21,226 nucleotides of DNA from an uncultured Oscillospiraceae bacterium (GCA_934636655.1 CAKUAS010000028.1:1-21226), one strand, 5' to 3'; numbered from the stretch's first letter, positions 6,466 through 14,616 are shown. Made by a program: numbers and translations. The notes: generated by a model not told the origin, from the letters alone.

Positions 6466-7495
6466 GTTTTTTCACCGTTTTCATTTTAATAAGTACGAAC
6501 AGCAGCAGTATGCCGCAGAACAGGATGGTAGAGTAAAAGCTCACGCCACGGCTCAAAAGCTCAATGCTCACAGGATCGCGCACGAGCTGCTTAAAGCCGC
6601 TGAGCAGGATATAATCGGCAATGCCGACAGCGCCGGGAACCGGCACGGCGTTCGATCCCAAAACCGCGAGAGCCTGCACCGAGAAGGCCTTGAACGCGCA
6701 GCCGGCCTTCCCGCCGACCGCGAGAAATACGCAGACCGAGACCAGGATGACCGACAGCCGCTGGGCAAGATTGCAAAGGAACACTTTGATAAGCAGTCCC
6801 GTCTCGCGCCGCAGAAGCGCGCCGCATTCCTTATACTGCTTTATCATCGCAAGCAGCTTTTCGTACTGCTCGTCATAGTTCCTGTAAATATGAAGCCTGC
6901 AAAGCAGCTTCAGTCCCCAACGGCAGACCTTGAGAATGAGCCTGTCGTTAAATATGCACATCAAAAACAGCGCTATGAACGCTATCTGAACGATAACGCC
7001 GAAAGCTATAAACAGCTTGGGTACGAGGCTCATTCGCAGAAGTATGCCGGGATACACGAGGCAGCACACCGCACTTATGAGCAGTATCGCTACCGTGTAC
7101 ATCACAAGATTTAAAAGCAGCGCGATAGCCGACACAGCGGCCGGAGTTCCGTACTTCATCATGAGAATTAGTGCTGCCGGCTGGCCGCCCGTTGCCGAGG
7201 GGGTTATCGCGGAAAAGAAAATGTCGGACGCGGAGAAGATTATGCCCTTTCCTGCGGAAAAGCCGTGCCCGAAAAAGCGGCATGTGCATTGCAGGCCGAG
7301 CCCTTCAAAGTAGACAAAGCCGAATGCACACAATGCGGCAAGGACCATCCATAAGGGGTTTGCACCCTTTAAAAAGCATACAAAACGTTCCCACGAAAAG
7401 CCTTTCGAGCAGGACGTGACTATTTTTATGGTTATTGCCGATATTGCGACAAGAAGCAATATCCACAACAGATTGTTTTTGAAATTATTCTTCAT
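6455..7495 (-). CDS. UPF0104/LPG-synthase-type integral membrane protein (YbhN-like)
   Basis: 346 residues with about eight membrane helices. It matches the flippase-like domain shared by YbhN and the N-terminal half of MprF. Marks are FFSAITPSATGGQPA (93-107) near the middle and the re-entrant motif PVPGAVGIADY (285-295). The soluble lysyl-transfer domain of MprF is absent. The family is linked to movement of lipids or lipid-linked molecules across the membrane; the substrate here is unknown. It is the first gene of a two-gene unit with psd, from a consensus promoter. The ribosome site is weak (AAAAGG). Psd coupling suggests a phosphatidylserine or phosphatidylethanolamine role, by inference. 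Confidence 0.88.
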   Translation of the reverse strand: MKNNFKNNLLWILLLVAISAITIKIVTSCSKGFSWERFVCFLKGANPLWMVLAALCAFGFVYFEGLGLQCTCRFFGHGFSAGKGIIFSASDIFFSAITPSATGGQPAALILMMKYGTPAAVSAIALLLNLVMYTVAILLISAVCCLVYPGILLRMSLVPKLFIAFGVIVQIAFIALFLMCIFNDRLILKVCRWGLKLLCRLHIYRNYDEQYEKLLAMIKQYKECGALLRRETGLLIKVFLCNLAQRLSVILVSVCVFLAVGGKAGCAFKAFSVQALAVLGSNAVPVPGAVGIADYILLSGFKQLVRDPVSIELLSRGVSFYSTILFCGILLLFVLIKMKTVKKHDL

Positions 7496-7551
7496 AAGCC
7501 TTTTAACTGCAAAGCGAAAACCTGAACTGTGTGGTTTTCATTAGCACAGTC

Positions 7552-7580
7552 AGTATACACGCCTGATATATATTTGTCAA
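7552..7580 (-). promoter_or_regulatory. Sigma-A promoter of the flippase-like/psd unit
   Basis: On the minus strand TTGACA (7575-7580) and TATACT (7552-7557) are 17 bases apart. The -35 box lies inside the left arm of the inverted repeat shared with the glnN promoter. Confidence 0.85.
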
Positions 7581-7606
7581 CGCTTTTACATATAAGCGTT
7601 GACAAA
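7573..7606. promoter_or_regulatory. 13-bp inverted repeat covering both divergent -35 boxes, likely operator
   Basis: TTTGTCAACGCTT (7573-7585) and AAGCGTTGACAAA (7594-7606) are perfect inverse copies around an 8-base centre. Each arm contains one -35 hexamer, so a bound dimer would affect both promoters together. TGTCA-N6-TTACA within it is one base short of the TGTNA-N7-TNACA site of GlnR/TnrA, so it is a near miss only. Confidence 0.7.
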
Positions 7607-7628
7607 AAGAAGTAAGGGGTAATATAAT
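7599..7628 (+). promoter_or_regulatory. Sigma-A promoter of glnN
   Basis: TTGACA (7599-7604) and a perfect TATAAT (7623-7628) with an 18-base spacer. The -10 box is flanked by a second small palindrome, AGGGG (7615-7619) and CCCCT (7630-7634). Confidence 0.85.
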
Positions 7629-7678
7629 TCCCCTATTAGGGTGCTTTTGCCCCGATGCAACGAAAGGCGGATCTGTTT

Positions 7679-9766
7679 ATGAAAAATGTTATAGAAATGT
7701 TTGGATCGATGGTGTTTAACGACTGCGTCATGCAGGCGCGGCTCCCCAAGCAGGCATATAAGCAGGTCCAACGCTCCATAAAGCTCGGCGAGCGGCTCGA
7801 CGGTGAAACAGCAGAGGTAGTTGCAAATGCCATGAAGGACTGGGCGCTTGAAAAGGGTGCAACGCATTTTACCCACTGGTTCCAGCCCATGACCGGCATC
7901 ACCGCCGAAAAGCACGACAGTTTTATTTCACCCAGCGATAACGGCAGAATAATCATGGAGTTTTCCGGCAAGGAGCTCATTCAGGGCGAGCCTGACGCTT
8001 CGAGCTTCCCCACGGGCGGACTGCGCGCAACATTTGAAGCGCGCGGATACACGGCATGGGACCCGACTTCATATGCATTTATAAAGGATAATGTCCTGTG
8101 TATACCGACGGCCTTCTGCTCCTACGGCGGCGAGGCGCTGGATAAGAAAACGCCGCTGCTGCGTTCGATGGAAGCATTAAACCGTCAGGGGCTGCGCGTT
8201 TTGAGGCTTTTTGGCAATACCGACGTTACTGCGGTCAGAACAACAGTCGGCCCGGAGCAGGAGTATTTTCTCATCGATAAAGGCGTTTACGAAAAGCGCA
8301 AGGATATAATGTACACCGGCCGAACGCTTTTTGGTGCTCAGCCGCCCAAGGGGCAGGAGCTTGACGACCACTATTACGGAACGATAAAGCCGCGCGTCGC
8401 GGCGTTTATGGAGGAGCTTGACGAGGAGCTCTGGAAGCTCGGAGTTTTGGCAAAGACCGAGCATAATGAGGTAGCCCCCGCGCAGCACGAGCTTGCGCCC
8501 GTGTATACGACGACGAATATCGCGGCCGACCACAATCAGATAACCATGGAGCTCATGCAGAAGCTTGCGCGTAAGTATGATATGGTGTGCCTGCTGCACG
8601 AAAAGCCCTTTGCCGGCGTCAACGGCTCGGGCAAGCACAATAACTGGTCGATGACGACCGACACGGGATTAAATCTTCTTGAGCCGGGCGAAACTCCGTA
8701 TGAGAACGCGCAGTTTTTGCTGATGCTGTGCGCTGTTTTGCAGGCTGTTGACGATTATCAGGATATGCTGCGCATATCCGTTGCAAGCGCAGCCAATGAC
8801 CACCGTCTCGGCGCTGCCGAAGCGCCTCCGGCGATCATTTCCGTGTTCCTCGGCGAGGAGCTTGAGGAGATACTTGAGGCTATCGAAAACGATACGCCCT
8901 ACGGCGGCAAGGAGAAGGAGCAGATCAAGGTCGGCGTTCACGTTCTGCCGAAGTTTGCGCGCGATGCGACCGACCGCAACCGCACCTCACCCTTTGCGTT
9001 CACGGGCAACAAGTTTGAGTTCCGTATGCTCGGCTCATCGACCTCGATTTCCGGCGCAAATGTGGTTCTCAACACCGCTGTGGCAGAGTCGCTGCGCAAG
9101 TATGCCGACATTCTCGAAAATGCCGATAATTTTGAAACGAGTCTGCACGAGCTCATCCGCAGCGTTATCAAAAAGCACAAGCGCATAATATTTAACGGCA
9201 ACGGCTACGGAGACGAGTGGATAAAGGAAGCCGCCGCGCGTGGACTTAAAAACTTCCGCACGACGGTCGACTGTGTGCCGTACTATCTGGATATAAAGAA
9301 CGTCGATCTTTTTGCGCGCCACAGGGTGTATTCCGAGATCGAGCTTGCCGCGCGATACAAGATGAAGCTCGATAATTACTGCAAGGTCATCCGCATCGAG
9401 GCGCAGACCATGCAGGAGATGGTCTGGCAAGATATCCTGCCTGCTGCGAGCGCATATTCAAAGCAGCTTTCAGACACTGCGCTTTCAAAAGTGCAGCTGG
9501 GGATAGATAACAGCTTTGAAAAGGAGCAGGCCGCAAAGATAAGCGCACTTATGAGCGAAACGGTCAAAAACGTCAAAGAGCTTGCCGCCGCGGCTGCGAG
9601 CGCAGACGAGTTTTCCGATAACTATACAAGGGCGTCGGTTTTCCGCGATAAGGTGCTTCCGGCTCAGGAAGCGCTCAGGCAGTCTGTTGACGGCCTTGAG
9701 GTAAATACAGCAAAGCAGTTCTGGCCGTATCCGACCTACGGAGATATTCTGTTCAGCGTGCAGTAA
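7679..9766 (+). CDS. glnN: Glutamine synthetase type III (GlnN)
   Basis: 695 residues, the usual size of GSIII and well above GSI. It makes glutamine from glutamate, ammonia and ATP in the cytoplasm. GSIII signatures are HWFQPMTG (66-73), EPDASSFPTGG (104-114), GPEQEYFLID (191-200) with metal-binding glutamates, NEVAPAQHELAP (263-274), and HEKPFAGVNGSGKHNNWSM (307-325) in the nucleotide/ammonia region. I chose the ATG at 7679 because AAAGGCGG (7663-7670) lies eight bases before it and the protein then begins like other GlnN proteins. The ATG at 7655 has no ribosome site. It precedes the AI-2E family gene by 14 bases. Control by the palindromic promoter is likely. Confidence 0.97.
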   Translation: MKNVIEMFGSMVFNDCVMQARLPKQAYKQVQRSIKLGERLDGETAEVVANAMKDWALEKGATHFTHWFQPMTGITAEKHDSFISPSDNGRIIMEFSGKELIQGEPDASSFPTGGLRATFEARGYTAWDPTSYAFIKDNVLCIPTAFCSYGGEALDKKTPLLRSMEALNRQGLRVLRLFGNTDVTAVRTTVGPEQEYFLIDKGVYEKRKDIMYTGRTLFGAQPPKGQELDDHYYGTIKPRVAAFMEELDEELWKLGVLAKTEHNEVAPAQHELAPVYTTTNIAADHNQITMELMQKLARKYDMVCLLHEKPFAGVNGSGKHNNWSMTTDTGLNLLEPGETPYENAQFLLMLCAVLQAVDDYQDMLRISVASAANDHRLGAAEAPPAIISVFLGEELEEILEAIENDTPYGGKEKEQIKVGVHVLPKFARDATDRNRTSPFAFTGNKFEFRMLGSSTSISGANVVLNTAVAESLRKYADILENADNFETSLHELIRSVIKKHKRIIFNGNGYGDEWIKEAAARGLKNFRTTVDCVPYYLDIKNVDLFARHRVYSEIELAARYKMKLDNYCKVIRIEAQTMQEMVWQDILPAASAYSKQLSDTALSKVQLGIDNSFEKEQAAKISALMSETVKNVKELAAAAASADEFSDNYTRASVFRDKVLPAQEALRQSVDGLEVNTAKQFWPYPTYGDILFSVQ

Positions 9767-9780
9767 AAGGAGTGATAGCT

Positions 9781-10914
9781 TTGGACATCAGCAAAAAAAC
9801 CGTAAAACGAATACTGCTCATCATAACATTTACTGTTGTGCTTATATGGGCGGTGTATAATCACAAGCTGCTGTTTAAGTACATCGGCGAGCTGTATGCA
9901 ATCATCTCGCCATTCGTCATCGGCCTGTGCATAGCCTATGTCGTCAATGTCATCATGCGCCCGATAGAGCGGATGTGGCTGAAAATTCTCAGCAAATGCA
10001 AGGGCAATTGGGTGCAGAAGCTCAAGCGCCCGATATGTCTGCTGCTGAGCATACTGCTCATCATCGGCATTATTCTTGCGGTCGTCTTCCTCATCATACC
10101 CGAGCTGAGCGATTCGATATCCTCGCTCATCAGCATGGTCCCATCCTATGTCACCGAGGTCGAGAGCTGGTGGAGCTCTCTCTCTGAGCGCCTGGTCAAA
10201 TACGGCGTAGACCTGCCGCAGTTCAACTTTAACCCCGATAAGCTTATCGAGTTCCTCAAGGACGGCGGTACGGCGGTGCTGAACACGACGCTGTCGGCAA
10301 CGACATCGATAGTCACGGCGGTCATTAACTTCGTTCTCGCCCTTGCGTTTTCGATCTACGTTCTTGCGCAGAAGGAAACGCTCAAGCGTCAGTCGAAGAA
10401 GGTGCTTGCAAAGCTGATGAAGCCCGAGAAAATGCAGAAGTTCCTCGATATGCTTGACCTGATAAACCGCACGTTTACAAATTTCATCACAGGCCAGCTC
10501 ACGGAAGCCGTCATAATAGGTGCGCTGTGCTTTATCGGCATGTCGATCTTCCGCATGCCCTACGCTCCGGCGATATCCGTGCTCGTCGGCTTCACGGCGC
10601 TCATCCCCGTGTTCGGCGCGTTTATCGGAACTGCCATAGGCGCGTTCCTGATCCTTCTCGTAAAGCCTATACAGGCCGTGTGGTTCGTTGTATTTATCAT
10701 TGTCCTTCAGCAGTTTGAGGGCAACCTCATTTACCCCAAGGTCGTCGGCAAATCCGTCGGACTTCCGGGCATATGGGTGCTCGTCGCCGTAACGATCGGC
10801 GGCAACGCAATGGGCGTTGTCGGTATGCTCATAAGCGTTCCGCTGTGCTCGGTTCTGTATGTCGTTGCGCGAAACGCCGTAAACGGCCGGCCGCTTGCCG
10901 AAAGACAGGATTAG
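9781..10914 (+). CDS. AI-2E family (PF01594) membrane transporter
   Basis: 377 residues with about eight membrane helices and a large extracytoplasmic loop (about 100-160). Typical family features are the glycine-rich helix pair LIPVFGAFIGTAIGAFL, then LQQFEGNLIYPKVVGKSVGL and GGNAMGVVGMLISVPLCSVL near the end. Members export the signal AI-2, or act as sodium/lithium-proton antiporters or other exporters, so the substrate is open. The start is TTG at 9781: the AAAGGAG (9766-9772) lies eight bases before it but overlaps the GTG at 9772. It follows glnN closely and is probably co-transcribed. Confidence 0.9.
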   Translation: MDISKKTVKRILLIITFTVVLIWAVYNHKLLFKYIGELYAIISPFVIGLCIAYVVNVIMRPIERMWLKILSKCKGNWVQKLKRPICLLLSILLIIGIILAVVFLIIPELSDSISSLISMVPSYVTEVESWWSSLSERLVKYGVDLPQFNFNPDKLIEFLKDGGTAVLNTTLSATTSIVTAVINFVLALAFSIYVLAQKETLKRQSKKVLAKLMKPEKMQKFLDMLDLINRTFTNFITGQLTEAVIIGALCFIGMSIFRMPYAPAISVLVGFTALIPVFGAFIGTAIGAFLILLVKPIQAVWFVVFIIVLQQFEGNLIYPKVVGKSVGLPGIWVLVAVTIGGNAMGVVGMLISVPLCSVLYVVARNAVNGRPLAERQD

Positions 10915-10920
10915 AAAATA

Positions 10921-10952
10921 AAAATCCCGTATCGTTCGATACGGGATTTTTT
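10921..10952. terminator. Bidirectional terminator
   Basis: A perfect 14-bp stem (10921-10934 with 10937-10950, two-base centre) with thymines on the + side and the corresponding adenines on the other. It ends the glnN unit and also serves the convergent gene at 10963. Confidence 0.9.
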
Positions 10953-10962
10953 ATGCGTATGT

Positions 10963-11307
10963 TTACTTTTCTTCCTCTTCCTGCTGCGCCTGAAGGCGTT
11001 CGACCTCAGCCTTGAGCTCGGCGTTCTGAGCCTTGAGCTCATCGAGCTTTTTGTTGACCGGCGTGAGCTGACGCTTGAGCTCGCCTGCGACGATGCCCTT
11101 ATAGAACGTGTAGCGTCCCGTAAGGCTCATGACCGACAGCACGGCCGCCGCGCCGCCGGCGACAATGCCGACCTTTTTGATATCGACCTTGCGCATAAGA
11201 CGCATGACGTTGCGCTTATTCAGCTTGCCGGGCTGCAAAAGCTCCAGAGGGCTTATATCCTCGGGCTGTACCTCGACGACAACAGTGTTCTTTGAATGCT
11301 TTTTCAT
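10963..11307 (-). CDS. Small membrane protein with C-terminal coiled coil, unknown function
   Basis: 114 residues. A basic N-terminal region (MKKHSKN..., RNVMRLMRKVDIKK) is followed by one membrane helix (about 46-64, VGIVAGGAAAVLSVMSLTG). A heptad-patterned coiled coil of about 35 residues (LDELKAQNAELKAEVERLQA) follows, with an all-glutamate end before Lys. I do not recognise a family. The shape resembles small division or scaffold proteins, but it is shape only. GGGGAGTGG precedes the ATG. It has its own promoter, divergent from the aminotransferase gene. Confidence 0.75.
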   Translation of the reverse strand: MKKHSKNTVVVEVQPEDISPLELLQPGKLNKRNVMRLMRKVDIKKVGIVAGGAAAVLSVMSLTGRYTFYKGIVAGELKRQLTPVNKKLDELKAQNAELKAEVERLQAQQEEEEK

Positions 11308-11339
11308 AAAAAACCACTCCCCAAAAAGTCATTGCTTGT

Positions 11340-11367
11340 ATTATATCACAATCTCCGTTTTTTTCAA
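11340..11367 (-). promoter_or_regulatory. Promoter of the coiled-coil membrane protein gene
   Basis: On the minus strand TTGAAA (11362-11367), a 16-base spacer, and TATAAT (11340-11345) preceded by TGA, an extended -10 element. Confidence 0.75.
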
Positions 11368-11377
11368 GCACACAGTA

Positions 11378-11406
11378 TTGAAACCGGGCACTCAATGTGC
11401 CATAAT
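11378..11406 (+). promoter_or_regulatory. Promoter of the class I aminotransferase gene
   Basis: TTGAAA (11378-11383) and CATAAT (11401-11406) are 17 bases apart. Its -35 box is only ten bases from that of the divergent promoter, so the two may interfere. Confidence 0.72.
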
Positions 11407-11436
11407 GGGAAAATCAATTTGAAAGGGGCTTTGAAA

Positions 11437-12585
11437 ATGAAAAGATTTATAGCAAAAAGATTCCGCACCTTCGGCGGCGGCCTGAGCCTCGATACCGAGG
11501 CGTGGGGAAAATACGCCGACTTGATTGATTTGAGCATCGGTGACACCGATATCGTCACCGATGAAAAAATTATTGACGCCGCGTTCCGCGACGCGAAGGC
11601 GGGATACACCCATTACGGCGATCCGCACGGCGACCCTGAGCTCGTTGACGCTTACTGCCGAGCATGGGAGGAGGATTTCGGGCAGAAAATAGAGCCCGAA
11701 CGCGTCCTCATTACGGCATCGAGCGGACTGGGCATGGCGCTTGCACTGCTGTGCGTTCTGGATCCCGGCGATGAGGTCATACTCTTCTCACCGTACTTTT
11801 CAACATACAGAGAACAGATAAGGTTTGCCGGCGGCGTGTGCGTCGAGGTCCCGACATATGCGAGAGAGGGCTTTGAGATGAAAAAGGAGCGCCTTGAGGC
11901 CGCGATAACCGAGCGTACGAAGGCTATCATTTTCAATAACCCGGCAAACCCCACGGCGATGGCCTACGGTCCCGATACGATGAAAATGCTTGCCGGCGTT
12001 GCTGCCGAGCATGACCTTCTGATAATCGCCGATGAGATATACACCGCCTACATGTACTGCGAGCCGTTTGTGCCCATCCGCACGGTGCCCGGCGCTGCCG
12101 AGCGGACCATCACGCTCAACAGCTTTTCAAAAAATTATCTCATGACCGGCTGGCGCGTCGGAACAGTGATCGCGGAGCCCGAGCTCATAGAGGCGATGCA
12201 GAGTATAAACAGCGCGCTTATATATTCAACGCCGTCAATTTCCCAGCGCGCGGCGATACAGGCACTGCACGATAGAAAAGATATCCGCGCACGGTATGTA
12301 AAAGAGTACCGCGAGCGTGTGTTCTACGCTGTTGAGAGAATAAAGGCCATCCCGTATTTTGACCTTCCCGAACCGCGCGGGACATTTTATCTTTTCCCCT
12401 CAATAGCGAAAACGCGTTTGAGCTCCGAGCAGTTTTGCGACGAGCTGCTTCATAAAGCGCATGTTCTGGCAGTCGGCGGCGACAAGTTCGGCACAACGGG
12501 CGAGGGACATATCCGCATAGCCTGCACAGTCAGCAAGGATAAGCTGCGCGAAGCTTTCGACAGGATGGAGAAGCTGGAATTCTAA
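11437..12585 (+). CDS. PLP-dependent class I/II aminotransferase
   Basis: 382 residues in the fold type I aspartate aminotransferase family. It has NNPANPTA (167-174), Asp199-Glu200 for the PLP ring nitrogen region, SFSKNYLMTGWRVG with the PLP-binding Lys232, and Arg240. It transfers an amino group from an amino acid to a 2-oxo acid; the substrate cannot be read by eye and aspartate, aromatic or alanine-type activity is possible. GAAAGGGG (11421-11428) about eight bases before ATG 11437 fixes the start; a longer in-frame reading back to 11296 has no ribosome site and no family likeness. It has its own promoter. Confidence 0.93.
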   Translation: MKRFIAKRFRTFGGGLSLDTEAWGKYADLIDLSIGDTDIVTDEKIIDAAFRDAKAGYTHYGDPHGDPELVDAYCRAWEEDFGQKIEPERVLITASSGLGMALALLCVLDPGDEVILFSPYFSTYREQIRFAGGVCVEVPTYAREGFEMKKERLEAAITERTKAIIFNNPANPTAMAYGPDTMKMLAGVAAEHDLLIIADEIYTAYMYCEPFVPIRTVPGAAERTITLNSFSKNYLMTGWRVGTVIAEPELIEAMQSINSALIYSTPSISQRAAIQALHDRKDIRARYVKEYRERVFYAVERIKAIPYFDLPEPRGTFYLFPSIAKTRLSSEQFCDELLHKAHVLAVGGDKFGTTGEGHIRIACTVSKDKLREAFDRMEKLEF

Positions 12586-12594
12586 ATACGGTGG

Positions 12595-12627
12595 AAAAAA
12601 CGGCCACGCGGCGCATGCTGCGTGGCC
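12595..12627 (-). terminator. Terminator of the second sigma operon
   Basis: GGCCACGC (12602-12609) pairs with GCGTGGCC (12620-12627). On the minus strand the stem is followed by GTTTTTTCC. On the + strand only a weak AT-rich stretch follows, so it terminates the aminotransferase gene less clearly. Confidence 0.75.
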
Positions 12628-12637
12628 ATAAATTTTG

Positions 12638-13069
12638 TTATTTTGCGGTTACGGTAGACGTTGTGTAGTTCAGCGTGTCCGAGCCCTTGCTGTCCTTGGC
12701 GAAGAACGTGACGATCGCGTAATAGCGCTGACCGGATACGCCGGCGTATGGTACGGAAGCGGAGTGTGAAAAGGTGTTATAGCCCATTATGTAAGAGTAG
12801 GCGTTGAGCGCGAATGAGCAGGACGCGACCCGCGTACCGTCGGCCTTGAAGATCTGGACCACGCTCGAGCCAATCTTGGTCATCGTTCCGGTGCCAACGA
12901 CGTTAAAGTTAACGTTTATCTTTCCACTGCCAGAGGTCGAAATGTAGGCACTGTAAGAGGAAAAATACGCGCTGGCTCTTGCCTCGGCCGCCGCGGCATA
13001 AACGGGTATGGCGGCTAAAATGGTGATGACGAGTATAAGTGAGATTATCTTTTTGAATTTGCTGTGCAT
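12638..13069 (-). CDS. Small secreted protein, probable beta-sandwich, unknown function
   Basis: 143 residues. A signal peptide covers about 1-26 (basic MHSKFKK, hydrophobic LILVITILAAIPVYA, cleavage near AAAAEA). The mature 115 residues are rich in Ser, Thr, Tyr and Gly with alternating hydrophobic residues, so all-beta. Examples are GKINVNFNVVGTGTMTKIG and YAIVTFFAKDSKGSD. There is no lipobox, sortase motif or SLH domain, so it should be free or loosely held outside the cell. AAGGAGA, overlapping the stop of the anti-sigma gene, lies before the ATG. As the last gene of a sigma/anti-sigma operon it may be a target or signal of that circuit, by inference. Confidence 0.82.
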   Translation of the reverse strand: MHSKFKKIISLILVITILAAIPVYAAAAEARASAYFSSYSAYISTSGSGKINVNFNVVGTGTMTKIGSSVVQIFKADGTRVASCSFALNAYSYIMGYNTFSHSASVPYAGVSGQRYYAIVTFFAKDSKGSDTLNYTTSTVTAK

Positions 13070-13081
13070 ATACTGTTCTCC

Positions 13082-13966
13082 TTAGTTGGGATCGATTGAA
13101 TCAATGATTTTTATAAGCTCATTGTGCGACTGCACGCCGAATATTGAGCACACGGTGTCGCCCGAAAGCCACGAGGCAAGATAGTTTTCCATGTTTGTCA
13201 TTATGTAATACACTGTCCCGTTGTGCTCGTATTCCTCGGGGGCGTCCGAATCCTTCTGAATCTCCGGTATTGGTGGTTCAGATGAGCAGCTATCGTATGT
13301 GAGTATTATAGAGTTTGAGCCGTTGCTCAGCTGGCAAGCGATAGTCGTGTTGTCGGGCAGCTCTTCGCATTTCACTGCCGCTACCTTGTAGCCCTCGGGA
13401 ATATAGCTCGGCAGGAGTGTATTCGGCAAGCCGTGCCTGCGCAGCATGTGGTCAAGCTCGTACAGTTCGTCGGGTATCTGCTTTGTGTGCGGCGTTTCTG
13501 CCGGTATGTCCGTTGTGTTCACGAAGCTGAACGTGTCAAGAGTCCATGCGGTGATCGCGTCCAGAACGTTAAATCCGCGAGCGTTCGCTGTTATTGAACC
13601 GATAAGGATTATAAAGACCGCCGCCGCTGCCGATATAAACGGTTTCATGCTCCAGCTCCTGCGCTTGGGGGCAGGTTCCGGCTCATCATCCTCATCGTCA
13701 AAATCGTACAGAGATTTTCCGTCACCGTCTTCGGTGTAATAGTTCTGAATAAATGATGCCCATGCGGCTTGTACATCGGGGACATCACATGTGGGGTCCT
13801 GTTCTTCTCGCTTGGCAAGCACCTCCATTACGTACAAAATTTCGTCCATATTCGATTCGTCGCTGCTTTTATAGGAGTCTTTGCGCAGATATTCGTTTAG
13901 TTCTTCCGTGCTCATGCGGTCAAACACGGAATAGTCCTGGCCTGTGCTCCTGTTTGCTTCAGACAT
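13082..13966 (-). CDS. Membrane anti-sigma factor-like protein with DUF4367-type C-terminus
   Basis: 294 residues. The cytoplasmic part (1-107) has ELNEYLRKDSYKSSDE and MDEILYVMEVLAKREEQ, a pattern common in Clostridia anti-sigma proteins encoded after ECF sigma genes. An acidic linker (DFDDEDDEPEPAPKRR) comes before one membrane helix (about 108-126). The outer C-terminal domain (about 180-294), with LPSYIPEGYKVAAVK and a tail ending in LIKIIDSIDPN, resembles DUF4367. It has no ZAS zinc motif, unlike the anti-sigma factor at 4319. AAAGGAGG lies just before the ATG. The sigma gene ends 68 bases upstream and the secreted-protein gene begins 12 bases downstream. Confidence 0.82.
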   Translation of the reverse strand: MSEANRSTGQDYSVFDRMSTEELNEYLRKDSYKSSDESNMDEILYVMEVLAKREEQDPTCDVPDVQAAWASFIQNYYTEDGDGKSLYDFDDEDDEPEPAPKRRSWSMKPFISAAAAVFIILIGSITANARGFNVLDAITAWTLDTFSFVNTTDIPAETPHTKQIPDELYELDHMLRRHGLPNTLLPSYIPEGYKVAAVKCEELPDNTTIACQLSNGSNSIILTYDSCSSEPPIPEIQKDSDAPEEYEHNGTVYYIMTNMENYLASWLSGDTVCSIFGVQSHNELIKIIDSIDPN

Positions 13967-14034
13967 AGTGAGAACCTCCTTTACCTATATATGTACGCAG
14001 AACCCGATTTGGGGACATCAAATTAAAAATTTTT

Positions 14035-14559
14035 TTAAAAATTTTCTGAAATTGACTCTTTCAGCTTTATTTTGGCGCGCTGTACCCGCTTTTTACAGGT
14101 GTCGACGGGTATGCCAAACTCATTTGAGACCTCGAGCAGGGTCAGTTTTTCAACCGCGACCCGCTTTAACATCTCAAAATCCTCTTTGCCCACAACGCCG
14201 GTGCAGAAAATTTCAAACTCCACGCTGTCACATGACGGAGCAGCGGCCGCATCGTATTCCGCCATTGCCGCCGCGAGCGTGCGGTCAAGCTTTGTCCGGC
14301 ATTTGCGAATGTTGCGAATGACGTTTTTCAGGGTGTTCGTCATCCAGCCCTGCCTGCAGCCGCTCTCGATAAGATCGTCGGCTTTCATGCATGCGATGCG
14401 GAACGTATCCTGCACCGCCTCCTCGGCAAGCCGGGAGTCGCCGATCGAGCTTACCGCATATAGGTATAGCCGGGCATGCATTTCCTCGTACAGATCCTCG
14501 ACGATCTTGTATTTTTCGCTGTCTTTGCGCATATTTATATACTCCGCAAGAAAACTCAT
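14035..14559 (-). CDS. ECF-type RNA polymerase sigma factor, second copy type
   Basis: 174 residues (165 if it begins at the ATG at 14532). Region 2 (about 20-90) contains LYEEMHARLYLYAVSSIGDS, LAEEAVQDTFRIAC and the helix before RNIRKCR. Region 4 (about 120-172) contains FEMLKRVAVEKLTLLEVSNE and the recognition helix VDTCKKRVQRAKIKLKE. It differs clearly from the sigma factor at 5049 and belongs with the DUF4367-type anti-sigma gene downstream. The annotated ATG has a poor ribosome site; the internal ATG has GCGGAG nine bases before it, so the shorter form is quite possible. Confidence 0.88.
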   Translation of the reverse strand: MSFLAEYINMRKDSEKYKIVEDLYEEMHARLYLYAVSSIGDSRLAEEAVQDTFRIACMKADDLIESGCRQGWMTNTLKNVIRNIRKCRTKLDRTLAAAMAEYDAAAAPSCDSVEFEIFCTGVVGKEDFEMLKRVAVEKLTLLEVSNEFGIPVDTCKKRVQRAKIKLKESISENF

Positions 14560-14587
14560 CTTTGTTCAGATTATTTCCAATAATTTT

Positions 14588-14616
14588 AGTATATGTTTTT
14601 TGAAACAGCCTGTCAA
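14588..14616 (-). promoter_or_regulatory. Sigma-A promoter of the second sigma operon
   Basis: On the minus strand TTGACA (14611-14616) and TATACT (14588-14593) are 17 bases apart. Such a consensus housekeeping promoter implies basal expression and post-translational control of the sigma factor. Confidence 0.87.

Noticed and set aside
7575..7590. GlnR/TnrA box in the glnN promoter
   Set aside because: TGTCA and TTACA are separated by six bases, not the seven of the consensus, and the extended 13-bp palindrome explains the sequence better. Kept only as a near miss.
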